Counted from the first letter of the stretch, positions 1-12,131 are shown. The stretch: DNA of 64,000 nucleotides from Metridium senile (GCA_949775045.1 OX459110.1:8065970-8129969), one strand, 5' to 3'. The notes: generated by a model not told the origin, from the letters alone. Numbers and translations: made by a program.

Positions 1-850
1 CATCTATTCATGCATTTATTTACATATCTATTTTTTTATTGTTTACTTTATACTTTTTACACCAAATTTATATCATTACCACACATCATTTCCTTTTCAT
101 ATATTCCTCCATGACATCCTTGTTTTTCGTGCTTTTAAAGCAATAATAGTTCACCTTTTTCGGTCATATTTTCGCCATTCCTCTTCCCCCTCCCATGCAT
201 CCCCGCTTATTTCATGAGTGTCTTTTAAAATACTTTTTTTTTGATTTTTTATTCTATTTAACCCATTTACCCATATATTTCTTCTTTGTTTTTATTTATA
301 TTTTTTATCATATTTTTTATTACTGGTTCTTTCTTTCTCCAATTATTCTATATTCCACCATCCATGCCCAATTTTTTTGTTTTTCATTTTCCATATTACT
401 TCATTCATCTATTTACATTACTCGTTTTATTATATATCTAATTATATTTTCCACTTTTTCATCCTTCTTTTTAATGTTTCGGTTATTCTTTCACATTTTT
501 AAGTCCCACACTACGCCCAGGTCAATGCTTATCAGTTCATCGCTTTTACAAATTGACATTGTAGCGTTTCTTAGTTTTTGCGATTCGAACTCAATGTTAC
601 ATTGCAGTTTGTACTGCTACAGCTTTCTTTTAGTGTGCTAATTGGACCCATGTTTATCTTAAGTTGCGTTCTGAACATATGGAAAACTTTTGCATACCCG
701 TATCCTCTATAAAACAAAGATTCGAGCCGTGATCATCTACTTCATTACCCCAGGAAGCCCGACACTAAGAACGGCTGCGAGGGAGACTAACGGTACTACT
801 TCATCCGCTATCTTGAATTTTACACAGGAATGCCGCAGCTTCAGTTTTGT
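1..850. other. Gene-free T-rich stretch
   Basis: Very T-rich DNA on the plus strand. The open frames here are runs of Phe, Leu, Ile and Tyr codons produced by base composition and show no domain. I see no repeat unit, RNA gene or convincing exon. Confidence 0.5.
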
Positions 851-857
851 TTTCGTA

Positions 858-996
858 AGTTTTGCCGTTAGTAACTGAAAGTTTTGCCGTGAATAATAAC
901 AGATTTGTCGTGAATAATAAAAGATTTGCCGTGAATAATAACAGATTTGTCGTGAATAATAAAAGATTTGCCGTGAGTAATAAAGTTTTGCCGTGA
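858..996. repeat. 21-bp tandem repeat
   Basis: About six copies of a 21-bp unit of the form AGATTTGYCGTGAATAATAAM. Internal copies alternate GCCGTG and GTCGTG, and AAC and AAA endings, which suggests a 42-bp dimer. Because 21 is a multiple of three, the minus strand stays open as a 7-residue Leu/Phe/Thr repeat; I do not regard that as a gene. Confidence 0.85.
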
Positions 997-1336
997 CATT
1001 TATGGGCCACCGTAATTTACCACTAAATAGTGTTGATTAAACAATAGAGAACAAAAGAATTTGCATAATTTAGCAGTATTTAGTAGTATTTATGTTGCAC
1101 ACTTTTAGTGTTATCACTCTACCGTAGTAGCTCTATCTAATACTTGTCAGTTCACTGACGGAACAAAAAACAAAATCTTGTTCCTTATTTTCAGCTGTAT
1201 GATCTTAAACCTCATGTGTTTTAGTTTCTTAGGTCTACTCTTCAATTTTTTGTGATGTATGACTTGTTTTTATTCCAGATTGTCTACTGTATTTTGATTA
1301 AAAAATCATCATCATCTAAATTTCCGGTCAAATTAA

Positions 1337-1420
1337 TAAGCCCCTCCCCTCTATTAAGCCCCCCACTCCTTTAACTGCCCCCCTCTCCTTTAACCGCCCC
1401 CCTCTCTAACGAGCTTGAAA
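1337..1420. repeat. C-rich degenerate minisatellite
   Basis: Repeated units of roughly TTAASCCCCCCTCYCY. The block stands out sharply from the AT-rich surroundings. C-rich blocks with the same look recur at the centre of the palindrome near 11.4-12.1 kb and near 22.1 kb. Confidence 0.6.
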
Positions 1421-2835
1421 TAAAAAGCCCCCACGTGGCTTTTAGAGGACTTACGGTATGGTGAAATTAGCTTTGTTTTTAGGGCATTATGCCTGCGGAC
1501 ATTCACCAAGCTTTGGTGATCGATTATGCGTTATTATATTTTCATATTTTCGTTATTTCTCTGGACATTGTTGTTCTTTTCAGTTCATTGTTTATCTTTT
1601 ATCTTCAATTCTCTTTTTTTTTTGCGTTTTTTTTATATGTTTTTTTTGTTTGTTATTCTTTTGCTCTCTATTGTTTAATCAACACTATTTAGTGGCAAAT
1701 AGTACAAAATATTGCACACTTTTAGTGATACTATAAATAAAAGGTCACGCTCAAATCATTGAAGCAGAACAATGAATTAAATTTATGCACATATATTTAG
1801 CTAATTATTTTTACAGCACAGCGCTGCTTTTAATTTCATTTCAATTCAAAAACTTTACCAATGTTTTTAACTATAGACATATTTAAGTATAGATATAGTG
1901 TATATTTGAAGCCTCAATTCTACGGAATTGCTTCGTTTCTTAATTTAGTAATGTTACTCAAAACGAAATGAGGACTTGGCAATGCCTAACAAATAAAATA
2001 CTAAAATAAAAGTATCAAAAATTATATAAAATGTCTATATATACAAAATATTGTTCTAAAGAAATAAAAAGGGTTAAAATGCATTAAAATTGTGACAGAA
2101 ATCCATTGAAATGTTTTTATTAGCATAATTAATCAGACGTTTGTGTGTCACGATGTCACGCACGTCACCGTGACACATGCTATTTTTAGCGTCCACAATG
2201 CCTTTTCGAGGAGCTCTAGAATGTCGAAATTCTAGTAGCCCAAAAATGTTTTTACATTTTCTAAAAGCTAAAAGGATGCTCTTTCACAGGAACATTTGTT
2301 TATTTCATAAAGTCATGTAACAAGTTGGTTTTTTGACTCCTCAATTTGTGCTATTTTCAGGCATTGAAAATCGACTAAATTTAGGTCAAATTCAAAATTC
2401 CATTAAATTTTCAATTCTAAATAAAAAACAATTATTTTACTGCTGAAATAACAAGTGTTTATCGATCTTTTAAAAGAGCTATACAGTTTCAAAATTCAAT
2501 TTTGTTTACACTTCGAAAATGCATTTCTCGCGGAGTACGTGTGATGCCGGGAAATCGCCTTATCAAGCCTTCAAACCTAAAATGTCGAATTTCTCCTAAA
2601 ATAACAATCTGTTGAAACTTTCACTATTATTTCTGTGATACGGACATCGAGGGCTATCTTTGAGCAAAGTATAAGGAATTCGGTTTCTGGGCATTTTGCA
2701 CACCTATGGTCGATATTCTCAGAGGAACGCTCTTAAATCCTCAAAACTTTCTTTTTCTAAAAACCGATTGATTTGTGTACTACTGAAGAGCATTGAGCTT
2801 AGTATATTGCTCCTAAAACATTGTGTTATTATTTA
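1421..2835. other. Gene-free AT-rich stretch
   Basis: No gene or RNA recognised. A compact cluster of GTCACG/CGTGAC words lies at 2147-2176. The same words recur in the arms of the hairpin element at 6899-9073, so part of this stretch may be a decayed relative of that element. Confidence 0.35.
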
Positions 2836-3300
2836 CCGTTGACTCTCTCTGAGTGACCACACTCGTAAGCAACCATCACCCGTAAGCGACCACTATTTCA
2901 ATTTCCCTTGTTGTTTCCCATATCTGTAATAAATCTCTCACATAAGCGACCACGCTCGTAAGCGACCGCGACCACCTTTAGGGTTCAAGTTTTGGATTAT
3001 TTCATTGTTTTTGCTCTATCGTAAGCGACCATCACCAGAGTCATTAGACTGCTACGTTTTGGGAAACATTACCTAAAACATGTCTAGAGAAACCGGATGA
3101 AAAAATATGCCAAACAAATAGTTTTAAAGATTCATTGGTTTTGAAAGTGTCGGTGTCTTTAGAATTTTTTAAACCTGATCTGGCGGTATCCTCTTTCAAA
3201 AGCATTTTAACAAAGCCTCATCTCAAACTATAACATGTATTTGTACATTCATTATCGCTTGCTTAATGTACGACCTTGTACAGTCAACGCTGTCTAAGTT
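2836..3300. repeat. Repeat with GTAAGCGACCA words, pogo/Tigger-like end
   Basis: Four to five spaced copies of GTAAGCGACCAC lie between 2865 and 3035, behind an end that reads like a pogo/Tigger terminus (GTTGACTCTCTCTGAGTGACC). A second terminus-like word, CAGTCAACGCTGTCTAAG, follows near 3281. No transposase frame is present. The family assignment is a resemblance only. Confidence 0.3.
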
Positions 3301-3563
3301 AATACCTTCTAGACTGACATTGATCAAAACTATAATGATGGGAAAAGACAGCATGGTCGTCTCCTGAACGGATCAATTTGCAATGAATTAGAAACCTGAT
3401 CATTTGTTTGCTTTTCAGTAAAACCTATTTTTGAATCCTGTCCTTAATCTGTCTGATTGCATTACTTTTTGACCTTAGGAGCCTTTTCTTTTACAGGTGG
3501 TATGGCATAAATAGTGTTTGTAAAATGAGTACATTTCCTGTGGGAGCAACATAACTTCTCCCA

Positions 3564-4085
3564 TATGGGTGTCGGGAAAACACGGATACGGACCGTCCGT
3601 CGGCGGACCAACGGACCAACGGACCAACGGACCGGCGGACCGACGGACCATTTGGGAAAACGCGGACCAAAAAAAATAAAATAAAAAAATAAAAAAAATA
3701 AAGATACAAAAAAATAAAGATACAAAATAAATAAATAAATAAATAAATAAAAAAAATAAAAATGAAAAAGTAGATAAAACGGTAAAAAAAACTTCAAAAT
3801 ATTTATAAAATGTTTCTTTACCCGAAAAAAAAAAATCAATAATTCAGAAGAATTAACCTATTAGTGAGTGTCCCACTGTGTTTCTCGATGCGACTCGAGG
3901 AATCGGGATACTTGAATTATACTGAGAGACTTTTTCTGAGATTTTTTTCTCTTAAACTGCAACAATCGAAACGACAAGCTAGTTCACAAGCTGCCTGCAA
4001 ACAGAGTACGAATCATCTTGTGATGTCGAATGTGTATAATGTCAGTCATCACTTGATAAGACACGCACGTCCCTCTCTCAGTACA
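3564..4085 (+). repeat. Outermost inverted-repeat block, left arm
   Basis: Near-identical in reverse complement to 19714-20248. It begins with a GGACC-rich minisatellite (units of GGACCAAC and GGACCGAC, 3588-3650). An A-rich TAAA/AAAT tract follows, then about 250 bp of unique-looking sequence with an open frame at 3864-4088 that is repeated almost unchanged in the right arm. The frame has no recognisable domain, so I treat it as part of the repeat. A further short match continues at 4494-4518 against 19689-19712. Confidence 0.85.
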
Positions 4086-4493
4086 TAAGCCTTAAAATAA
4101 GAATATTGATCGATTGAATATTGATTACTCAACGAATTTGATAACACATTCAAGATGCTGAGATCAATGGATTTTAACAAGCGATCATTATAGTAGTCCA
4201 TTTATTGCCCAAAGTGAAGCTGGCCTGAGATTTCATGGTGGGAGGTCAACAAGGTCAGTTTATAAAAGCTTTTGATGACACAACTGATAAATGCAAAACA
4301 GATATGTCGTTATTAATACTTGAGTTCAATTTATTAAATCCATTTAGGGATGATAATCAAAACTAACAGCCTTTACTTCAGTTTAACGCATTTATCTCTA
4401 TCCAAATCGCAGCGTCAGATTCACGGGCTGTATTATGTTATAATAACTTTTATAATAACATATCAGAGAATAATTCTAGATTTATGTACCGGT
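4086..4493. other. Left-arm-specific insertion of about 400 bp
   Basis: In the right arm, the sequence matching position 4085 runs almost directly into the sequence matching 4494. These roughly 400 bases are therefore extra in the left arm. GTAC lies at both borders, but I see no clear terminal inverted repeats and no coding content. Confidence 0.5.
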
Positions 4494-4518
4494 CCGGGAT
4501 TATTCCAGAACTGGAAGA

Positions 4519-6138
4519 AAGGATGACGTCATCATTCTATTGTCTCAGCGGGTAAAGCGCGAAACTTCGCTAACCCAAACATTTTCGTCCAATAACAAGC
4601 CTTGTACTATCCTGTTTTACTTATCATCCGGGACTTTGGTCTTAGAGAAGTTTATTCTTAGCTGTGTGAAAGAATTACGAGTTTTATGCGTGATTTTAGC
4701 AAGTTTTATCGACTTTTTCTTCAAGAACTTCGCCATCTTGGATAGTTTATCGTGCAAGTACTTGAAAAAAACATAAAATTTAGTCATTTTAGCGGATTTT
4801 TAGAAGAAAACGAAAAATTTTCCTTGATAGTTGTGAAGTCAAAGAATACACGAGTGTGGTTTTTACGAGGTGAACAACCTCTCAAAAAAGTGAACGCATC
4901 GTCAAAGTTAGATATGTATTCTTTGCTCTTCGCCGCTGTATATGCTAGTGGAAAGCGTCACGTCAAAGGCTGTTTTTATTTTCAATCTTGATGTTTTGTA
5001 TTGATTTCTGAATTTGAAGTTACTTTGTATTGAATTAACTTTAGTATATCGCATATGTTAAGCTGCCATTGACACAGAATGATCTACAGATTTGTCTCTA
5101 AGGTAAGTCTTGTATTCATTTCCTTGTATTTGTGTAATACGTAAATGCAGACAATAATCAATGATAAATATAGACATTAGGTGGCTCATTTGCTCATTAA
5201 AACAGGAATATAGCTGACATTATAATAACAACAACAATAATGATATAAACAATACAACAACAAAAAATGCTTGTTCAATTATACAATTTGCTTTGTCTCT
5301 GACTGTTTATAGTTTTTTTACATTTCAATTGTAACTACAGAATATTCCATCCAGTATATTCACAACAGAAAGGATAAAACCTTTTTGATATTATTTATAC
5401 ATAATTAATATAATAAATACTATACAAAACAGTAATAATAATGATAATTACAATGGTGAATTGATAATAATGACAAAAGTAAATACTGCAATGTATTTTA
5501 AATTAGCCAATATATTTCATATCGCAGACATTTATTTTGTGTTTAGGAATGGTTGTTGTGTTTTCTCCAAACTTAATTTATAAAGATTTACACATTTGGG
5601 TTAAAAGTCTTAGTCTTAGAATCTTTTGAATAGTCTTTTGATAATTAATATCATGCATTTGACAAGGTAATATATACCCAACCATTTCTTTAGTGTAAAA
5701 ATATGTGCACTATGTGTATAGTTTTGCTTTAGCCGGTTCAGCCTGATACTAGTGCAGGTCAAATTTTGCTTATGTACCAAGATTTGTAATTATTTGCTAG
5801 TTCTCCTGTATACTGTGATTGAAATCATGTTTTTCTTTCTAACTCTTTAATAGTTTATTTTGTTGTATGAAAAATTAGTTCAGATTTATTATAATTTCTA
5901 GAACCACAAGATTGTCCTCCATGCATGCCTTGTAGAAGTTGTATCTCAGCAAAGAAGAGAAGAAGAATTGAAACTAGAACTAGTACACTAGAATATGTGG
6001 TAATTGTGGAACTGGAATACCTCAACAGAAGATAATAAACAGCAACCCAACTTTTAAAGCCAACTTAAAAAGTGTGGAAAGCAATTTGTCTTGTGAAGAT
6101 GTGTTAGGCCCTTGTCGCATAACAGCCCAAATTGTGGA
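4519..6138. other. Region with splice-like signals, no firm gene
   Basis: An ATG at 5079 opens eight codons that end in AAG followed by GTAAGT at 5103. A pyrimidine-rich TTATAATTTCTAG acceptor ends at 5901. Joined in phase these give only about 37 residues before a stop at 5989-5991. Other frames of the second block are Cys- or Lys/Arg-rich, and none is recognisable. A CCAAT word and a TGACGTCA word lie near 4530-4600, as in a promoter. This may be a decayed gene. Confidence 0.2.
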
Positions 6139-6899
6139 TTTAAGTGGCACTCTCTCTAAGAACGGTCCGGTGACTTCATCTTTGGAAAATAGTTTTCCTT
6201 TATTTTTTGTGTGTTGAAAGGCATTTGGGTATAAGTCTCCAATGTGGATTTTTTTTTTGAAAAAATTTTTTTTTGGCTTCGCTACACGACCAAACACATT
6301 TTGCCAGTGTCGTCGCTAATTTGAGTCGATTTCGAACTTGAATTTTTTCACTTTTTAGAGTAGCACTGTGTCAAAACAACAAAGTTTTTCAAAATTTCGA
6401 ACAAACTTCCAAGATAACATATATTTCGAGTACTCTCTGGCATAAAATCAGAGCATTTCACTAAAATGTGAATAAATACCATGAATATATATGGACCATG
6501 GTTTTTAGCTATTTCTTGAGAACCAAAAATGAACGAAATTCGATAAATAAAATCTCAAAAGTGGGACCTAAAAACAAACTTAAAACTACTTGAATGTCTC
6601 GAGTTATACTTATTTTCACAATATATAAAATAATATTTGCGGGTATCTTTCTACAATTAATGCAAGTAAAGATTTCCCGAAGCAACCGATCAATGATTTT
6701 TGCATAATTTACACTAATTAACGCCTAACTTCACAAACGCTAAAATCAACACAAAAATCATCTAAATGTATATATATTTTAATAAAATAGGCTAAAGTTA
6801 ACTGGGAAATACATATCCTAGAGGCACTATTAAAATTGTCATGCATTTTGTCGAGTTTATTTGTTTTTGATTATTGAAGCGTTTTCAATCAAATTGATA
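6139..6899 (+). repeat. Second inverted-repeat block, left arm
   Basis: Near-identical reverse complement of 17745-18517 over about 760 bp, with only scattered differences. The outer border is sharp: both arms begin TTAAGTGGCACTCTC and diverge immediately outside. The inner border, at GATAG, coincides with a hairpin element present only in the left arm. A minus-strand open frame (6297-6022) starts in the arm and runs past its outer edge; its product is not recognisable. Confidence 0.9.
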
Positions 6900-7379
6900 G
6901 CTAAAGTGACTGTCACGCAATTCAACTTGTATGCTTTCAAAAAAATATTATTCATTTGACAAAAATATTCCTATTCCAAGAAATTAGTTTTATGAAGCAT
7001 AAACAGTCTTTAGGCTTAGAATAAGTTGTATAATGTTATTTCAAACTATGTTTGTAATAGATCACCGTGTCACGCGTGACAGATAGAACAATTGATTTTT
7101 AGTTGATTCGCATAAGATGATGCATAATAAAACTACTTCATTCAAAAAAAAAAAAAACGTATAAAAAATAATTTTGAAGACATATCTTAACGATTCAAAT
7201 GTGCAAAAACTCTTTCTATTTATTGTAGATATGTTCAAATAATGTCGTATTAAAAGAATTAAACTTTTTTCGAAGCCATCCGTTTTTACGAAAACAAATG
7301 TGAATGTTTTTGAATTAAATTGAATGAGTTTAAAAGAATTACCAAATTAACTTTGAATGCATGAGACGCATTCATAAAT

Positions 7380-7490
7380 GCTTATATATGATTATGAGGA
7401 TACGATAGATAGATGGTATGAATGAATTTATGAATGAAGTAATGAATGAAAGAATATAAGAATGAATGAAAGAATAAATGAAAAAAGAGC
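7380..7490. repeat. Degenerate TGAA-type simple repeat
   Basis: Imperfect ATGAATGA, GAATGAAA and related tetranucleotide units. No coding meaning. Confidence 0.7.
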
Positions 7491-7683
7491 TGACTTTTAT
7501 TGACTTTTATTAATGGCCTGATTTACATTTTTTGCTTCAACTTTTTACTTTAAAATACAGTTTAGCATCTAAGAGCGAGAATTGAAACAATGGACATAAC
7601 ACCCGGGGAAATGTAGAGTGAATCAGGCTTTCATTCACCCTCCCCAGGACGTAACGACAACATTTGGCCCTACTTACGTCAGT

Positions 7684-7977
7684 TATAAAATAAAATAAAA
7701 TAAAATAAAATAAAATAAAATAAAATAAAATAAAATAAAATAAAATAAAATAAAATAAAATAAAATAAAATAAAATAAAATAAAATAAAATAAAATAAAA
7801 TAAAATAAAATAAAATAAAATAAAATAAAATAAAATAAAATAAAATAAAATAAAATAAAAATAAATAAAATAAAATAAAATAAAATAAAATAAAATAAAA
7901 TAAAATAAAATAAAATAAAATAAAATAAAATAAAATAAAATAAAATGAAATGAAATGAAATGAAATGAAATGAAATA
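7684..7977. repeat. (TAAAA)n array, probable SINE tail
   Basis: About 290 bp of nearly pure TAAAA with one phase slip near 7860. The right end passes into about six TGAAA units. On the minus strand this is (TTTTA)n directly at the 3' end of the SINE body, the position of a SINE tail. The long Ile/Leu/Phe/Tyr open frame across it is an artefact. Confidence 0.95.
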
Positions 7978-8275
7978 AATCACTTTTTTAACGTCTCAAT
8001 CGTTCTAGCTGGACACGTGTGCCTTACTCAGACACACACTCACTACCTACTAGGTTAATTATTTTGCACACAATTCAACTCACATGTTCATTTTTGCGGA
8101 GGGAGGAAAACCGGATAACCCGGAGAAAAACCCTTGTGGCATAGGAGAGAAGAACACATCAAACAAACTCAACTCACATATGATCCATGCCCTAGCCGGG
8201 ACTACAACCTGGACCACAGCGGTGAAAGGCCAGCGCTCCCACCGTTAGGCCACCCATGCCACCCATAGACGCATG
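7978..8275 (-). mobile_element. tRNA-derived SINE
   Basis: On the minus strand the head carries an RNA polymerase III A box (TGGCCTAACGGTGGGAGCG, 8252-8234). A B-box-like GGTTGTAGTCCCGG (8209-8196) follows at tRNA-like spacing. The body then contains an ACCCGGAGAAAAACC-type motif (rc of 8105-8150), and the element ends in the (TTTTA)n tail. The pol III promoter, body and simple-repeat tail in this order are typical of SINEs. I cannot name the family. Confidence 0.75.
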
Positions 8276-8457
8276 CGTCTTAGACATTACCTCCTGGCTG
8301 CAACTGAAGTAAGGTTAATTTATCTTTAATTTTACTGACATGATAAAGGAATGTGCGTAATTTTCAATTTTATTATAAAAAGCTTCGCGTTAGACCAGTT
8401 TGTTGCGAAATATTGAAAATTGCGCTTTAACTTCACGTAACATACCAAGGGGTGAGT

Positions 8458-8545
8458 ACATAACGCAGCCCCGGGGCCGGCTGTGGACCACCGTCCAGGA
8501 CCAGGTCCATGGACCCCCATTCGTGGACCCCCCTACCATGGACCA
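8458..8545. repeat. GGACC-rich degenerate minisatellite
   Basis: Repeated TGGACCACC and TGGACCCCC words in a GC-rich patch. They resemble, but are not aligned with, the GGACC array at the outer ends of the palindrome. Confidence 0.5.
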
Positions 8546-9072
8546 CCAGTTTGAATAGACCAATATGAATGATAATAAAGATTCGGAACGTATAAGTTTA
8601 AGTCCAGGGTATATAAATCGATACCTTGCTTCGGCACTGCATATAATAACTTACGTTATTTTCTTCTCGTTATTGTCGCTCTCCATGAAGTTCCATGGTT
8701 TTAATGCACAAAATAAACAGAGGTTCTTTATCATCTCAACCATACTCAAAACTTTCTTTGTTATGTTATGTACATATTTCAAGATAGTTTCAAATAAAGT
8801 AATTATATCTTAACGCGTTTGTTAGAAAAAATAAAGTTCAACAAAAATCAATTGTAATCTTGATGTCACGCATGTCACGTTAGCCATTTACAAATATAGT
8901 ATAAAAAAAATTATACAAATTTATTCTAATTATAAGCCAAAAGACATGCTCTTTAATTTATAAAATTAAATTCTGGAAAAACAATATACTTATTTGTCAT
9001 TAAAAGGAATAATGTCAATAAAAGGAATAATTAATGTTTTGAAAGTATACAAGTTGCGTGACAGTCACTTTG

Positions 9073-9875
9073 TCTATCACAGGAGGGAGGGGATGACTCC
9101 ATTGTATTCAAATTAGCTTCTCCGTTTATGGACCACACAATTGTGACGTCACATGGATACGGCAGTGAATCTTGTCAGTTTAGTTCGAGGGAGCCATTTT
9201 GAAATTCAGAAAACGAGGTTAAAATGAGGTAAAACAGCACATTGTAAAGTAGCTAATACACAGTGAGTGTTCTTTGCTTATATATTTACTAGTTGAGCGC
9301 AACTGATTTCGAAATACCTTTATAGTTGACTGGTTTTTTTCGTTACAACTTCTCGGGAAGGCCGCAGTTCGTAATCAATAATGGCCAACCTTCGTTTTTA
9401 ATCATAGTGATTTCGTGGGTAAAACTTTATGGAGCATTTTGAAAATAGGAGGTTATATTCATTGTAAGTTTTATTCTAGTCAGTTCGATTTTGGTTTTAA
9501 TTGGAGCTGTGGTTCTTCTTATCAATCGAGTTTTGTGTAGTTTCTCACTCTTTTGAACGGTAAAGAACTTATCCTGTACATGATTTTCATAGGTTATGAT
9601 TTTTTTTTGTTTGTCTCTCACTATTTGCATCAAGTAACTTACACTTATTGCATAAACCTGCAGTAATATTGCTTTGTATACATTGAAATTGTTGATATAT
9701 TTTTAAAAGTGAAATAAATTAATCCATTAATAAATTACTTGATCCATGAAATATTCAAATAATTTGCTACTGTAGACTGTGTATAACATTCACTATTTAA
9801 TACTGACTATGGTCACTGTCAAAGACAGTGTAAAGACTTATTGTTTTATTAATTTGTATCTGATGTTTTGGTTGA
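9073..9875. repeat. Third, diverged inverted-repeat block, left arm
   Basis: The first 21 bases (AGGAGGGAGGGG, then TGACTCCA) match the reverse complement of 17722-17743 well. ACAATTGTGACGTCA follows in both arms. A second patch near 9490-9530 matches the reverse complement of 17300-17340 around ATCAATCGA at roughly two-thirds identity. The TGACGTCA and GCCATTTTGAA words look promoter-like. No confident exon was found. Confidence 0.55.
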
Positions 9876-11308
9876 ATGACATCACAGGTAGCCCAAGCTA
9901 TGCACTTAAGAGTGAATGTCAGTAAGAATCGAACAAAATTTCGATTTTCGCGGCCACACTCAAAAAATAGTTTTGGCTTATATTTTGTGTACAGGTAGGT
10001 CTAGGTATGCAAGAAACCGAACGGGGGTTCGTTAGTTGAAATCTTTTTTATTTTGGAAGAAATACGATAAAAACTGTTTTCGGTGAAATGACGAGAAATT
10101 CAACGCGCGACAAGTGTCAATTTGCCAAACTTTGAATGTCACGAGATCATTCTTAAACCTAAAACTTTAATATTTTTTTGACTTCATTGGGTAGATTAGA
10201 CATATTACTGTTGATATATATTCGTTTTAAGTTAATTGAAGTATTTTTAAAGAAATTACGATCAGTCAAAGTAAGGTTACTCGCACATATCTAAATTTAG
10301 TACAAAACATTACCTTAAAGAGCCGGGAAAAAACATATGTGGTAGTGTCACAAAAATGTTGATATTTCTGCTATGTTATCTTCTAATGTTGTTCTTTCCA
10401 GTGCTGGTTTTATTTGTTTGGGTTATTTAAAACTTTTCAAGATAATTAGCTTCAAAGTAGTAGAATTTTCAATTTGCATTTACATGAAATCGACAACGGG
10501 CAGACACGGGGCAGACACGCATTATCTAATAAACTTTTGATAATTAAGATAATTATCTCTAATCTGAGAAATATTTATTTGTGTTGATCTACGGACCATA
10601 GAAGACAATATTTTTACAAGCTGGAGTTAGAAAATAAACATTTTTTGTGTTTAGTTTTTTGTGTATGATAGGCGAATTTCTGTGAGTCTCGATCTAAACA
10701 CTTCTTGCTTTGATTCTCGTGGTGAATACATAAAAATAAATATAAAACATTATTTGCTGATACTCTAAAACGGACATGCAGAATATAACTGATATACAGA
10801 CTATACAGTATTGTGTGAGCTATATAAAATGGACTAACAGAACGACTTATGTATGAAACCATTTTGCTCATTAATATACAGAGCTAAAAATAGACTTCAA
10901 AGTGTACTTCATTTAACGTTAACGTTAACTATCAATACAAAATTTAAACCGGTTTAAAACTCAATGAAATTCCATATAGTTCTAGTTATAATTCTTCATA
11001 TAGTTAATAATACCTTACTGTAACTATTAGAGTGCACTTAGTTAAACCGTTGAACACTTTTAGTTAGATAAATTCAATAAATGTAGTTGACTTCACCTAC
11101 AATTATATAAGCCATCTGCAAAATTCACGGTCTAGCAAGAATCCAACCTACGGGGCTACAGCAGTTTGACTAAATGCTCCCACTCCGTACTAGTAACAGA
11201 TTTCTTAATCTTACAATGACATTTTACCTCCACAGCTACTCACAACAAACAAACACTGAGTAACGCTTACTCAAATAACTGTGAATCAAAACTATCGAAC
11301 ACGCTTTT
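9876..11308 (+). repeat. Innermost long inverted-repeat block, left arm
   Basis: Near-identical reverse complement of 12443-14928 once arm-specific insertions are removed. An 85-codon open frame at 10871-10614 (minus) recurs with a single difference at 13710-13967 (plus). It has no known domain and follows from the arm identity. This arm keeps the empty target sites of at least two insertions present in the right arm: 11007-11015, and the joint near 9902. Confidence 0.9.
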
Positions 11309-11495
11309 AAGGGACTGTGCAATATTTATCGGGAGGGGGGTTCTAAAATCCTCACAATTGGGCTTAAATTGAAGCTAGACCCCCCTGTGCTAAACGTATA
11401 AATAACTTCTTACCCCTCGACCTTTTGAGCATAAATAACTAATACCCCCCTCCTCCCTCCCCCCAAAAAGCACACATATATTCCTCTACTGGCCT

Positions 11496-11813
11496 TCACA
11501 CATTTACTTGTCCTATATCTTCATCTGCCACAAACACAACTTGAAAGCTTTCTTCGACATATGCCACATCGTCAGAGCTATCTTCGCTTGATTCGTCTTC
11601 AGAATCCATATCACTTGAGTTATCATCAGCGGACAAGTTTTCATTCTTCATCGAGATCTTCAGTTTTAAGTGTTCTAGATCCTCTAGCATATGTTCAACT
11701 AATTGTGTTTTGTCCCCAGATACTTCATGACCTATTTGTTTGAGATATAGTTGCAGTTGCTTATTGGTCTCTTTTTCGACGTCTTCTTTGCTTTTAGTTT
11801 TTAGTACTTGTTT
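11496..11813 (-). CDS. SAP-like, acidic open frame (partial exon?)
   Basis: An open frame of about 105 codons that starts after a stop at 11814-11816 and ends at 11496; the first ATG is at 11690. Residues about 17-45 (counted from 11813) read like a SAP DNA-binding helix-extension-helix: QLQLYLKQIGHEVSGDKTQL followed by VEHM, with the hydrophobic-G-x-x-VSG-x-K-x-x-LV pattern of the family. A Ser/Asp/Glu-rich acidic stretch follows. AACAAG just upstream could be a splice acceptor, so this may be an internal exon. The partner exons are unknown. It lies in the unique centre of the palindrome. It may be transposon-encoded or a chance frame. Confidence 0.3.
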   Translation of the reverse strand, partial: KQVLKTKSKEDVEKETNKQLQLYLKQIGHEVSGDKTQLVEHMLEDLEHLKLKISMKNENLSADDNSSDMDSEDESSEDSSDDVAYVEESFQVVFVADEDIGQVNV

Positions 11814-12131
11814 TTATTACAAAGGGTACTCAGTTTATACATAATATTTCAATATATGGTTTTGAGCTTGCACCTGTGACAAGTTGTGTTCTTGATACAG
11901 TAAAAAAATATAACAATGAATATTTATTATGAATATATTTATATGCATATTTTCAATTTTATATTAACAAAATCCCAATATAACTTATGCAACCCCCCTC
12001 CATGTTTTTAGCAATTAACTTCTAGCCCCCCCCCCTACCCTACACTTCAATTTAACTTTTAATCCCCCCTATTAATTTTAGAACCCCACCCCCCCCCCAC
12101 CCCCCTTCCCGATAATAAAATAAAAAAAAAT

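Larger units (their letters stand above)
6899..9073. mobile_element. Hairpin (foldback) element at the left-arm junction
   Basis: The ends are inverted copies of each other: roughly 6899-7110 pairs imperfectly with roughly 8855-9073, both starting with TGACTGTCACGCAA-type words. The right arm of the large palindrome lacks this 2.2-kb segment at the matching point (17743-17745), so it is an insertion or a segment lost on the other side. Inside lie a tRNA-derived SINE with a huge TTTTA tail and TGAA-type simple repeats. No transposase frame is seen. Confidence 0.6.

Noticed and set aside
7537..7983. 148-residue Ile/Leu/Phe/Tyr open frame
   Set aside because: It is the translation of the (TTTTA)n array and its flank.
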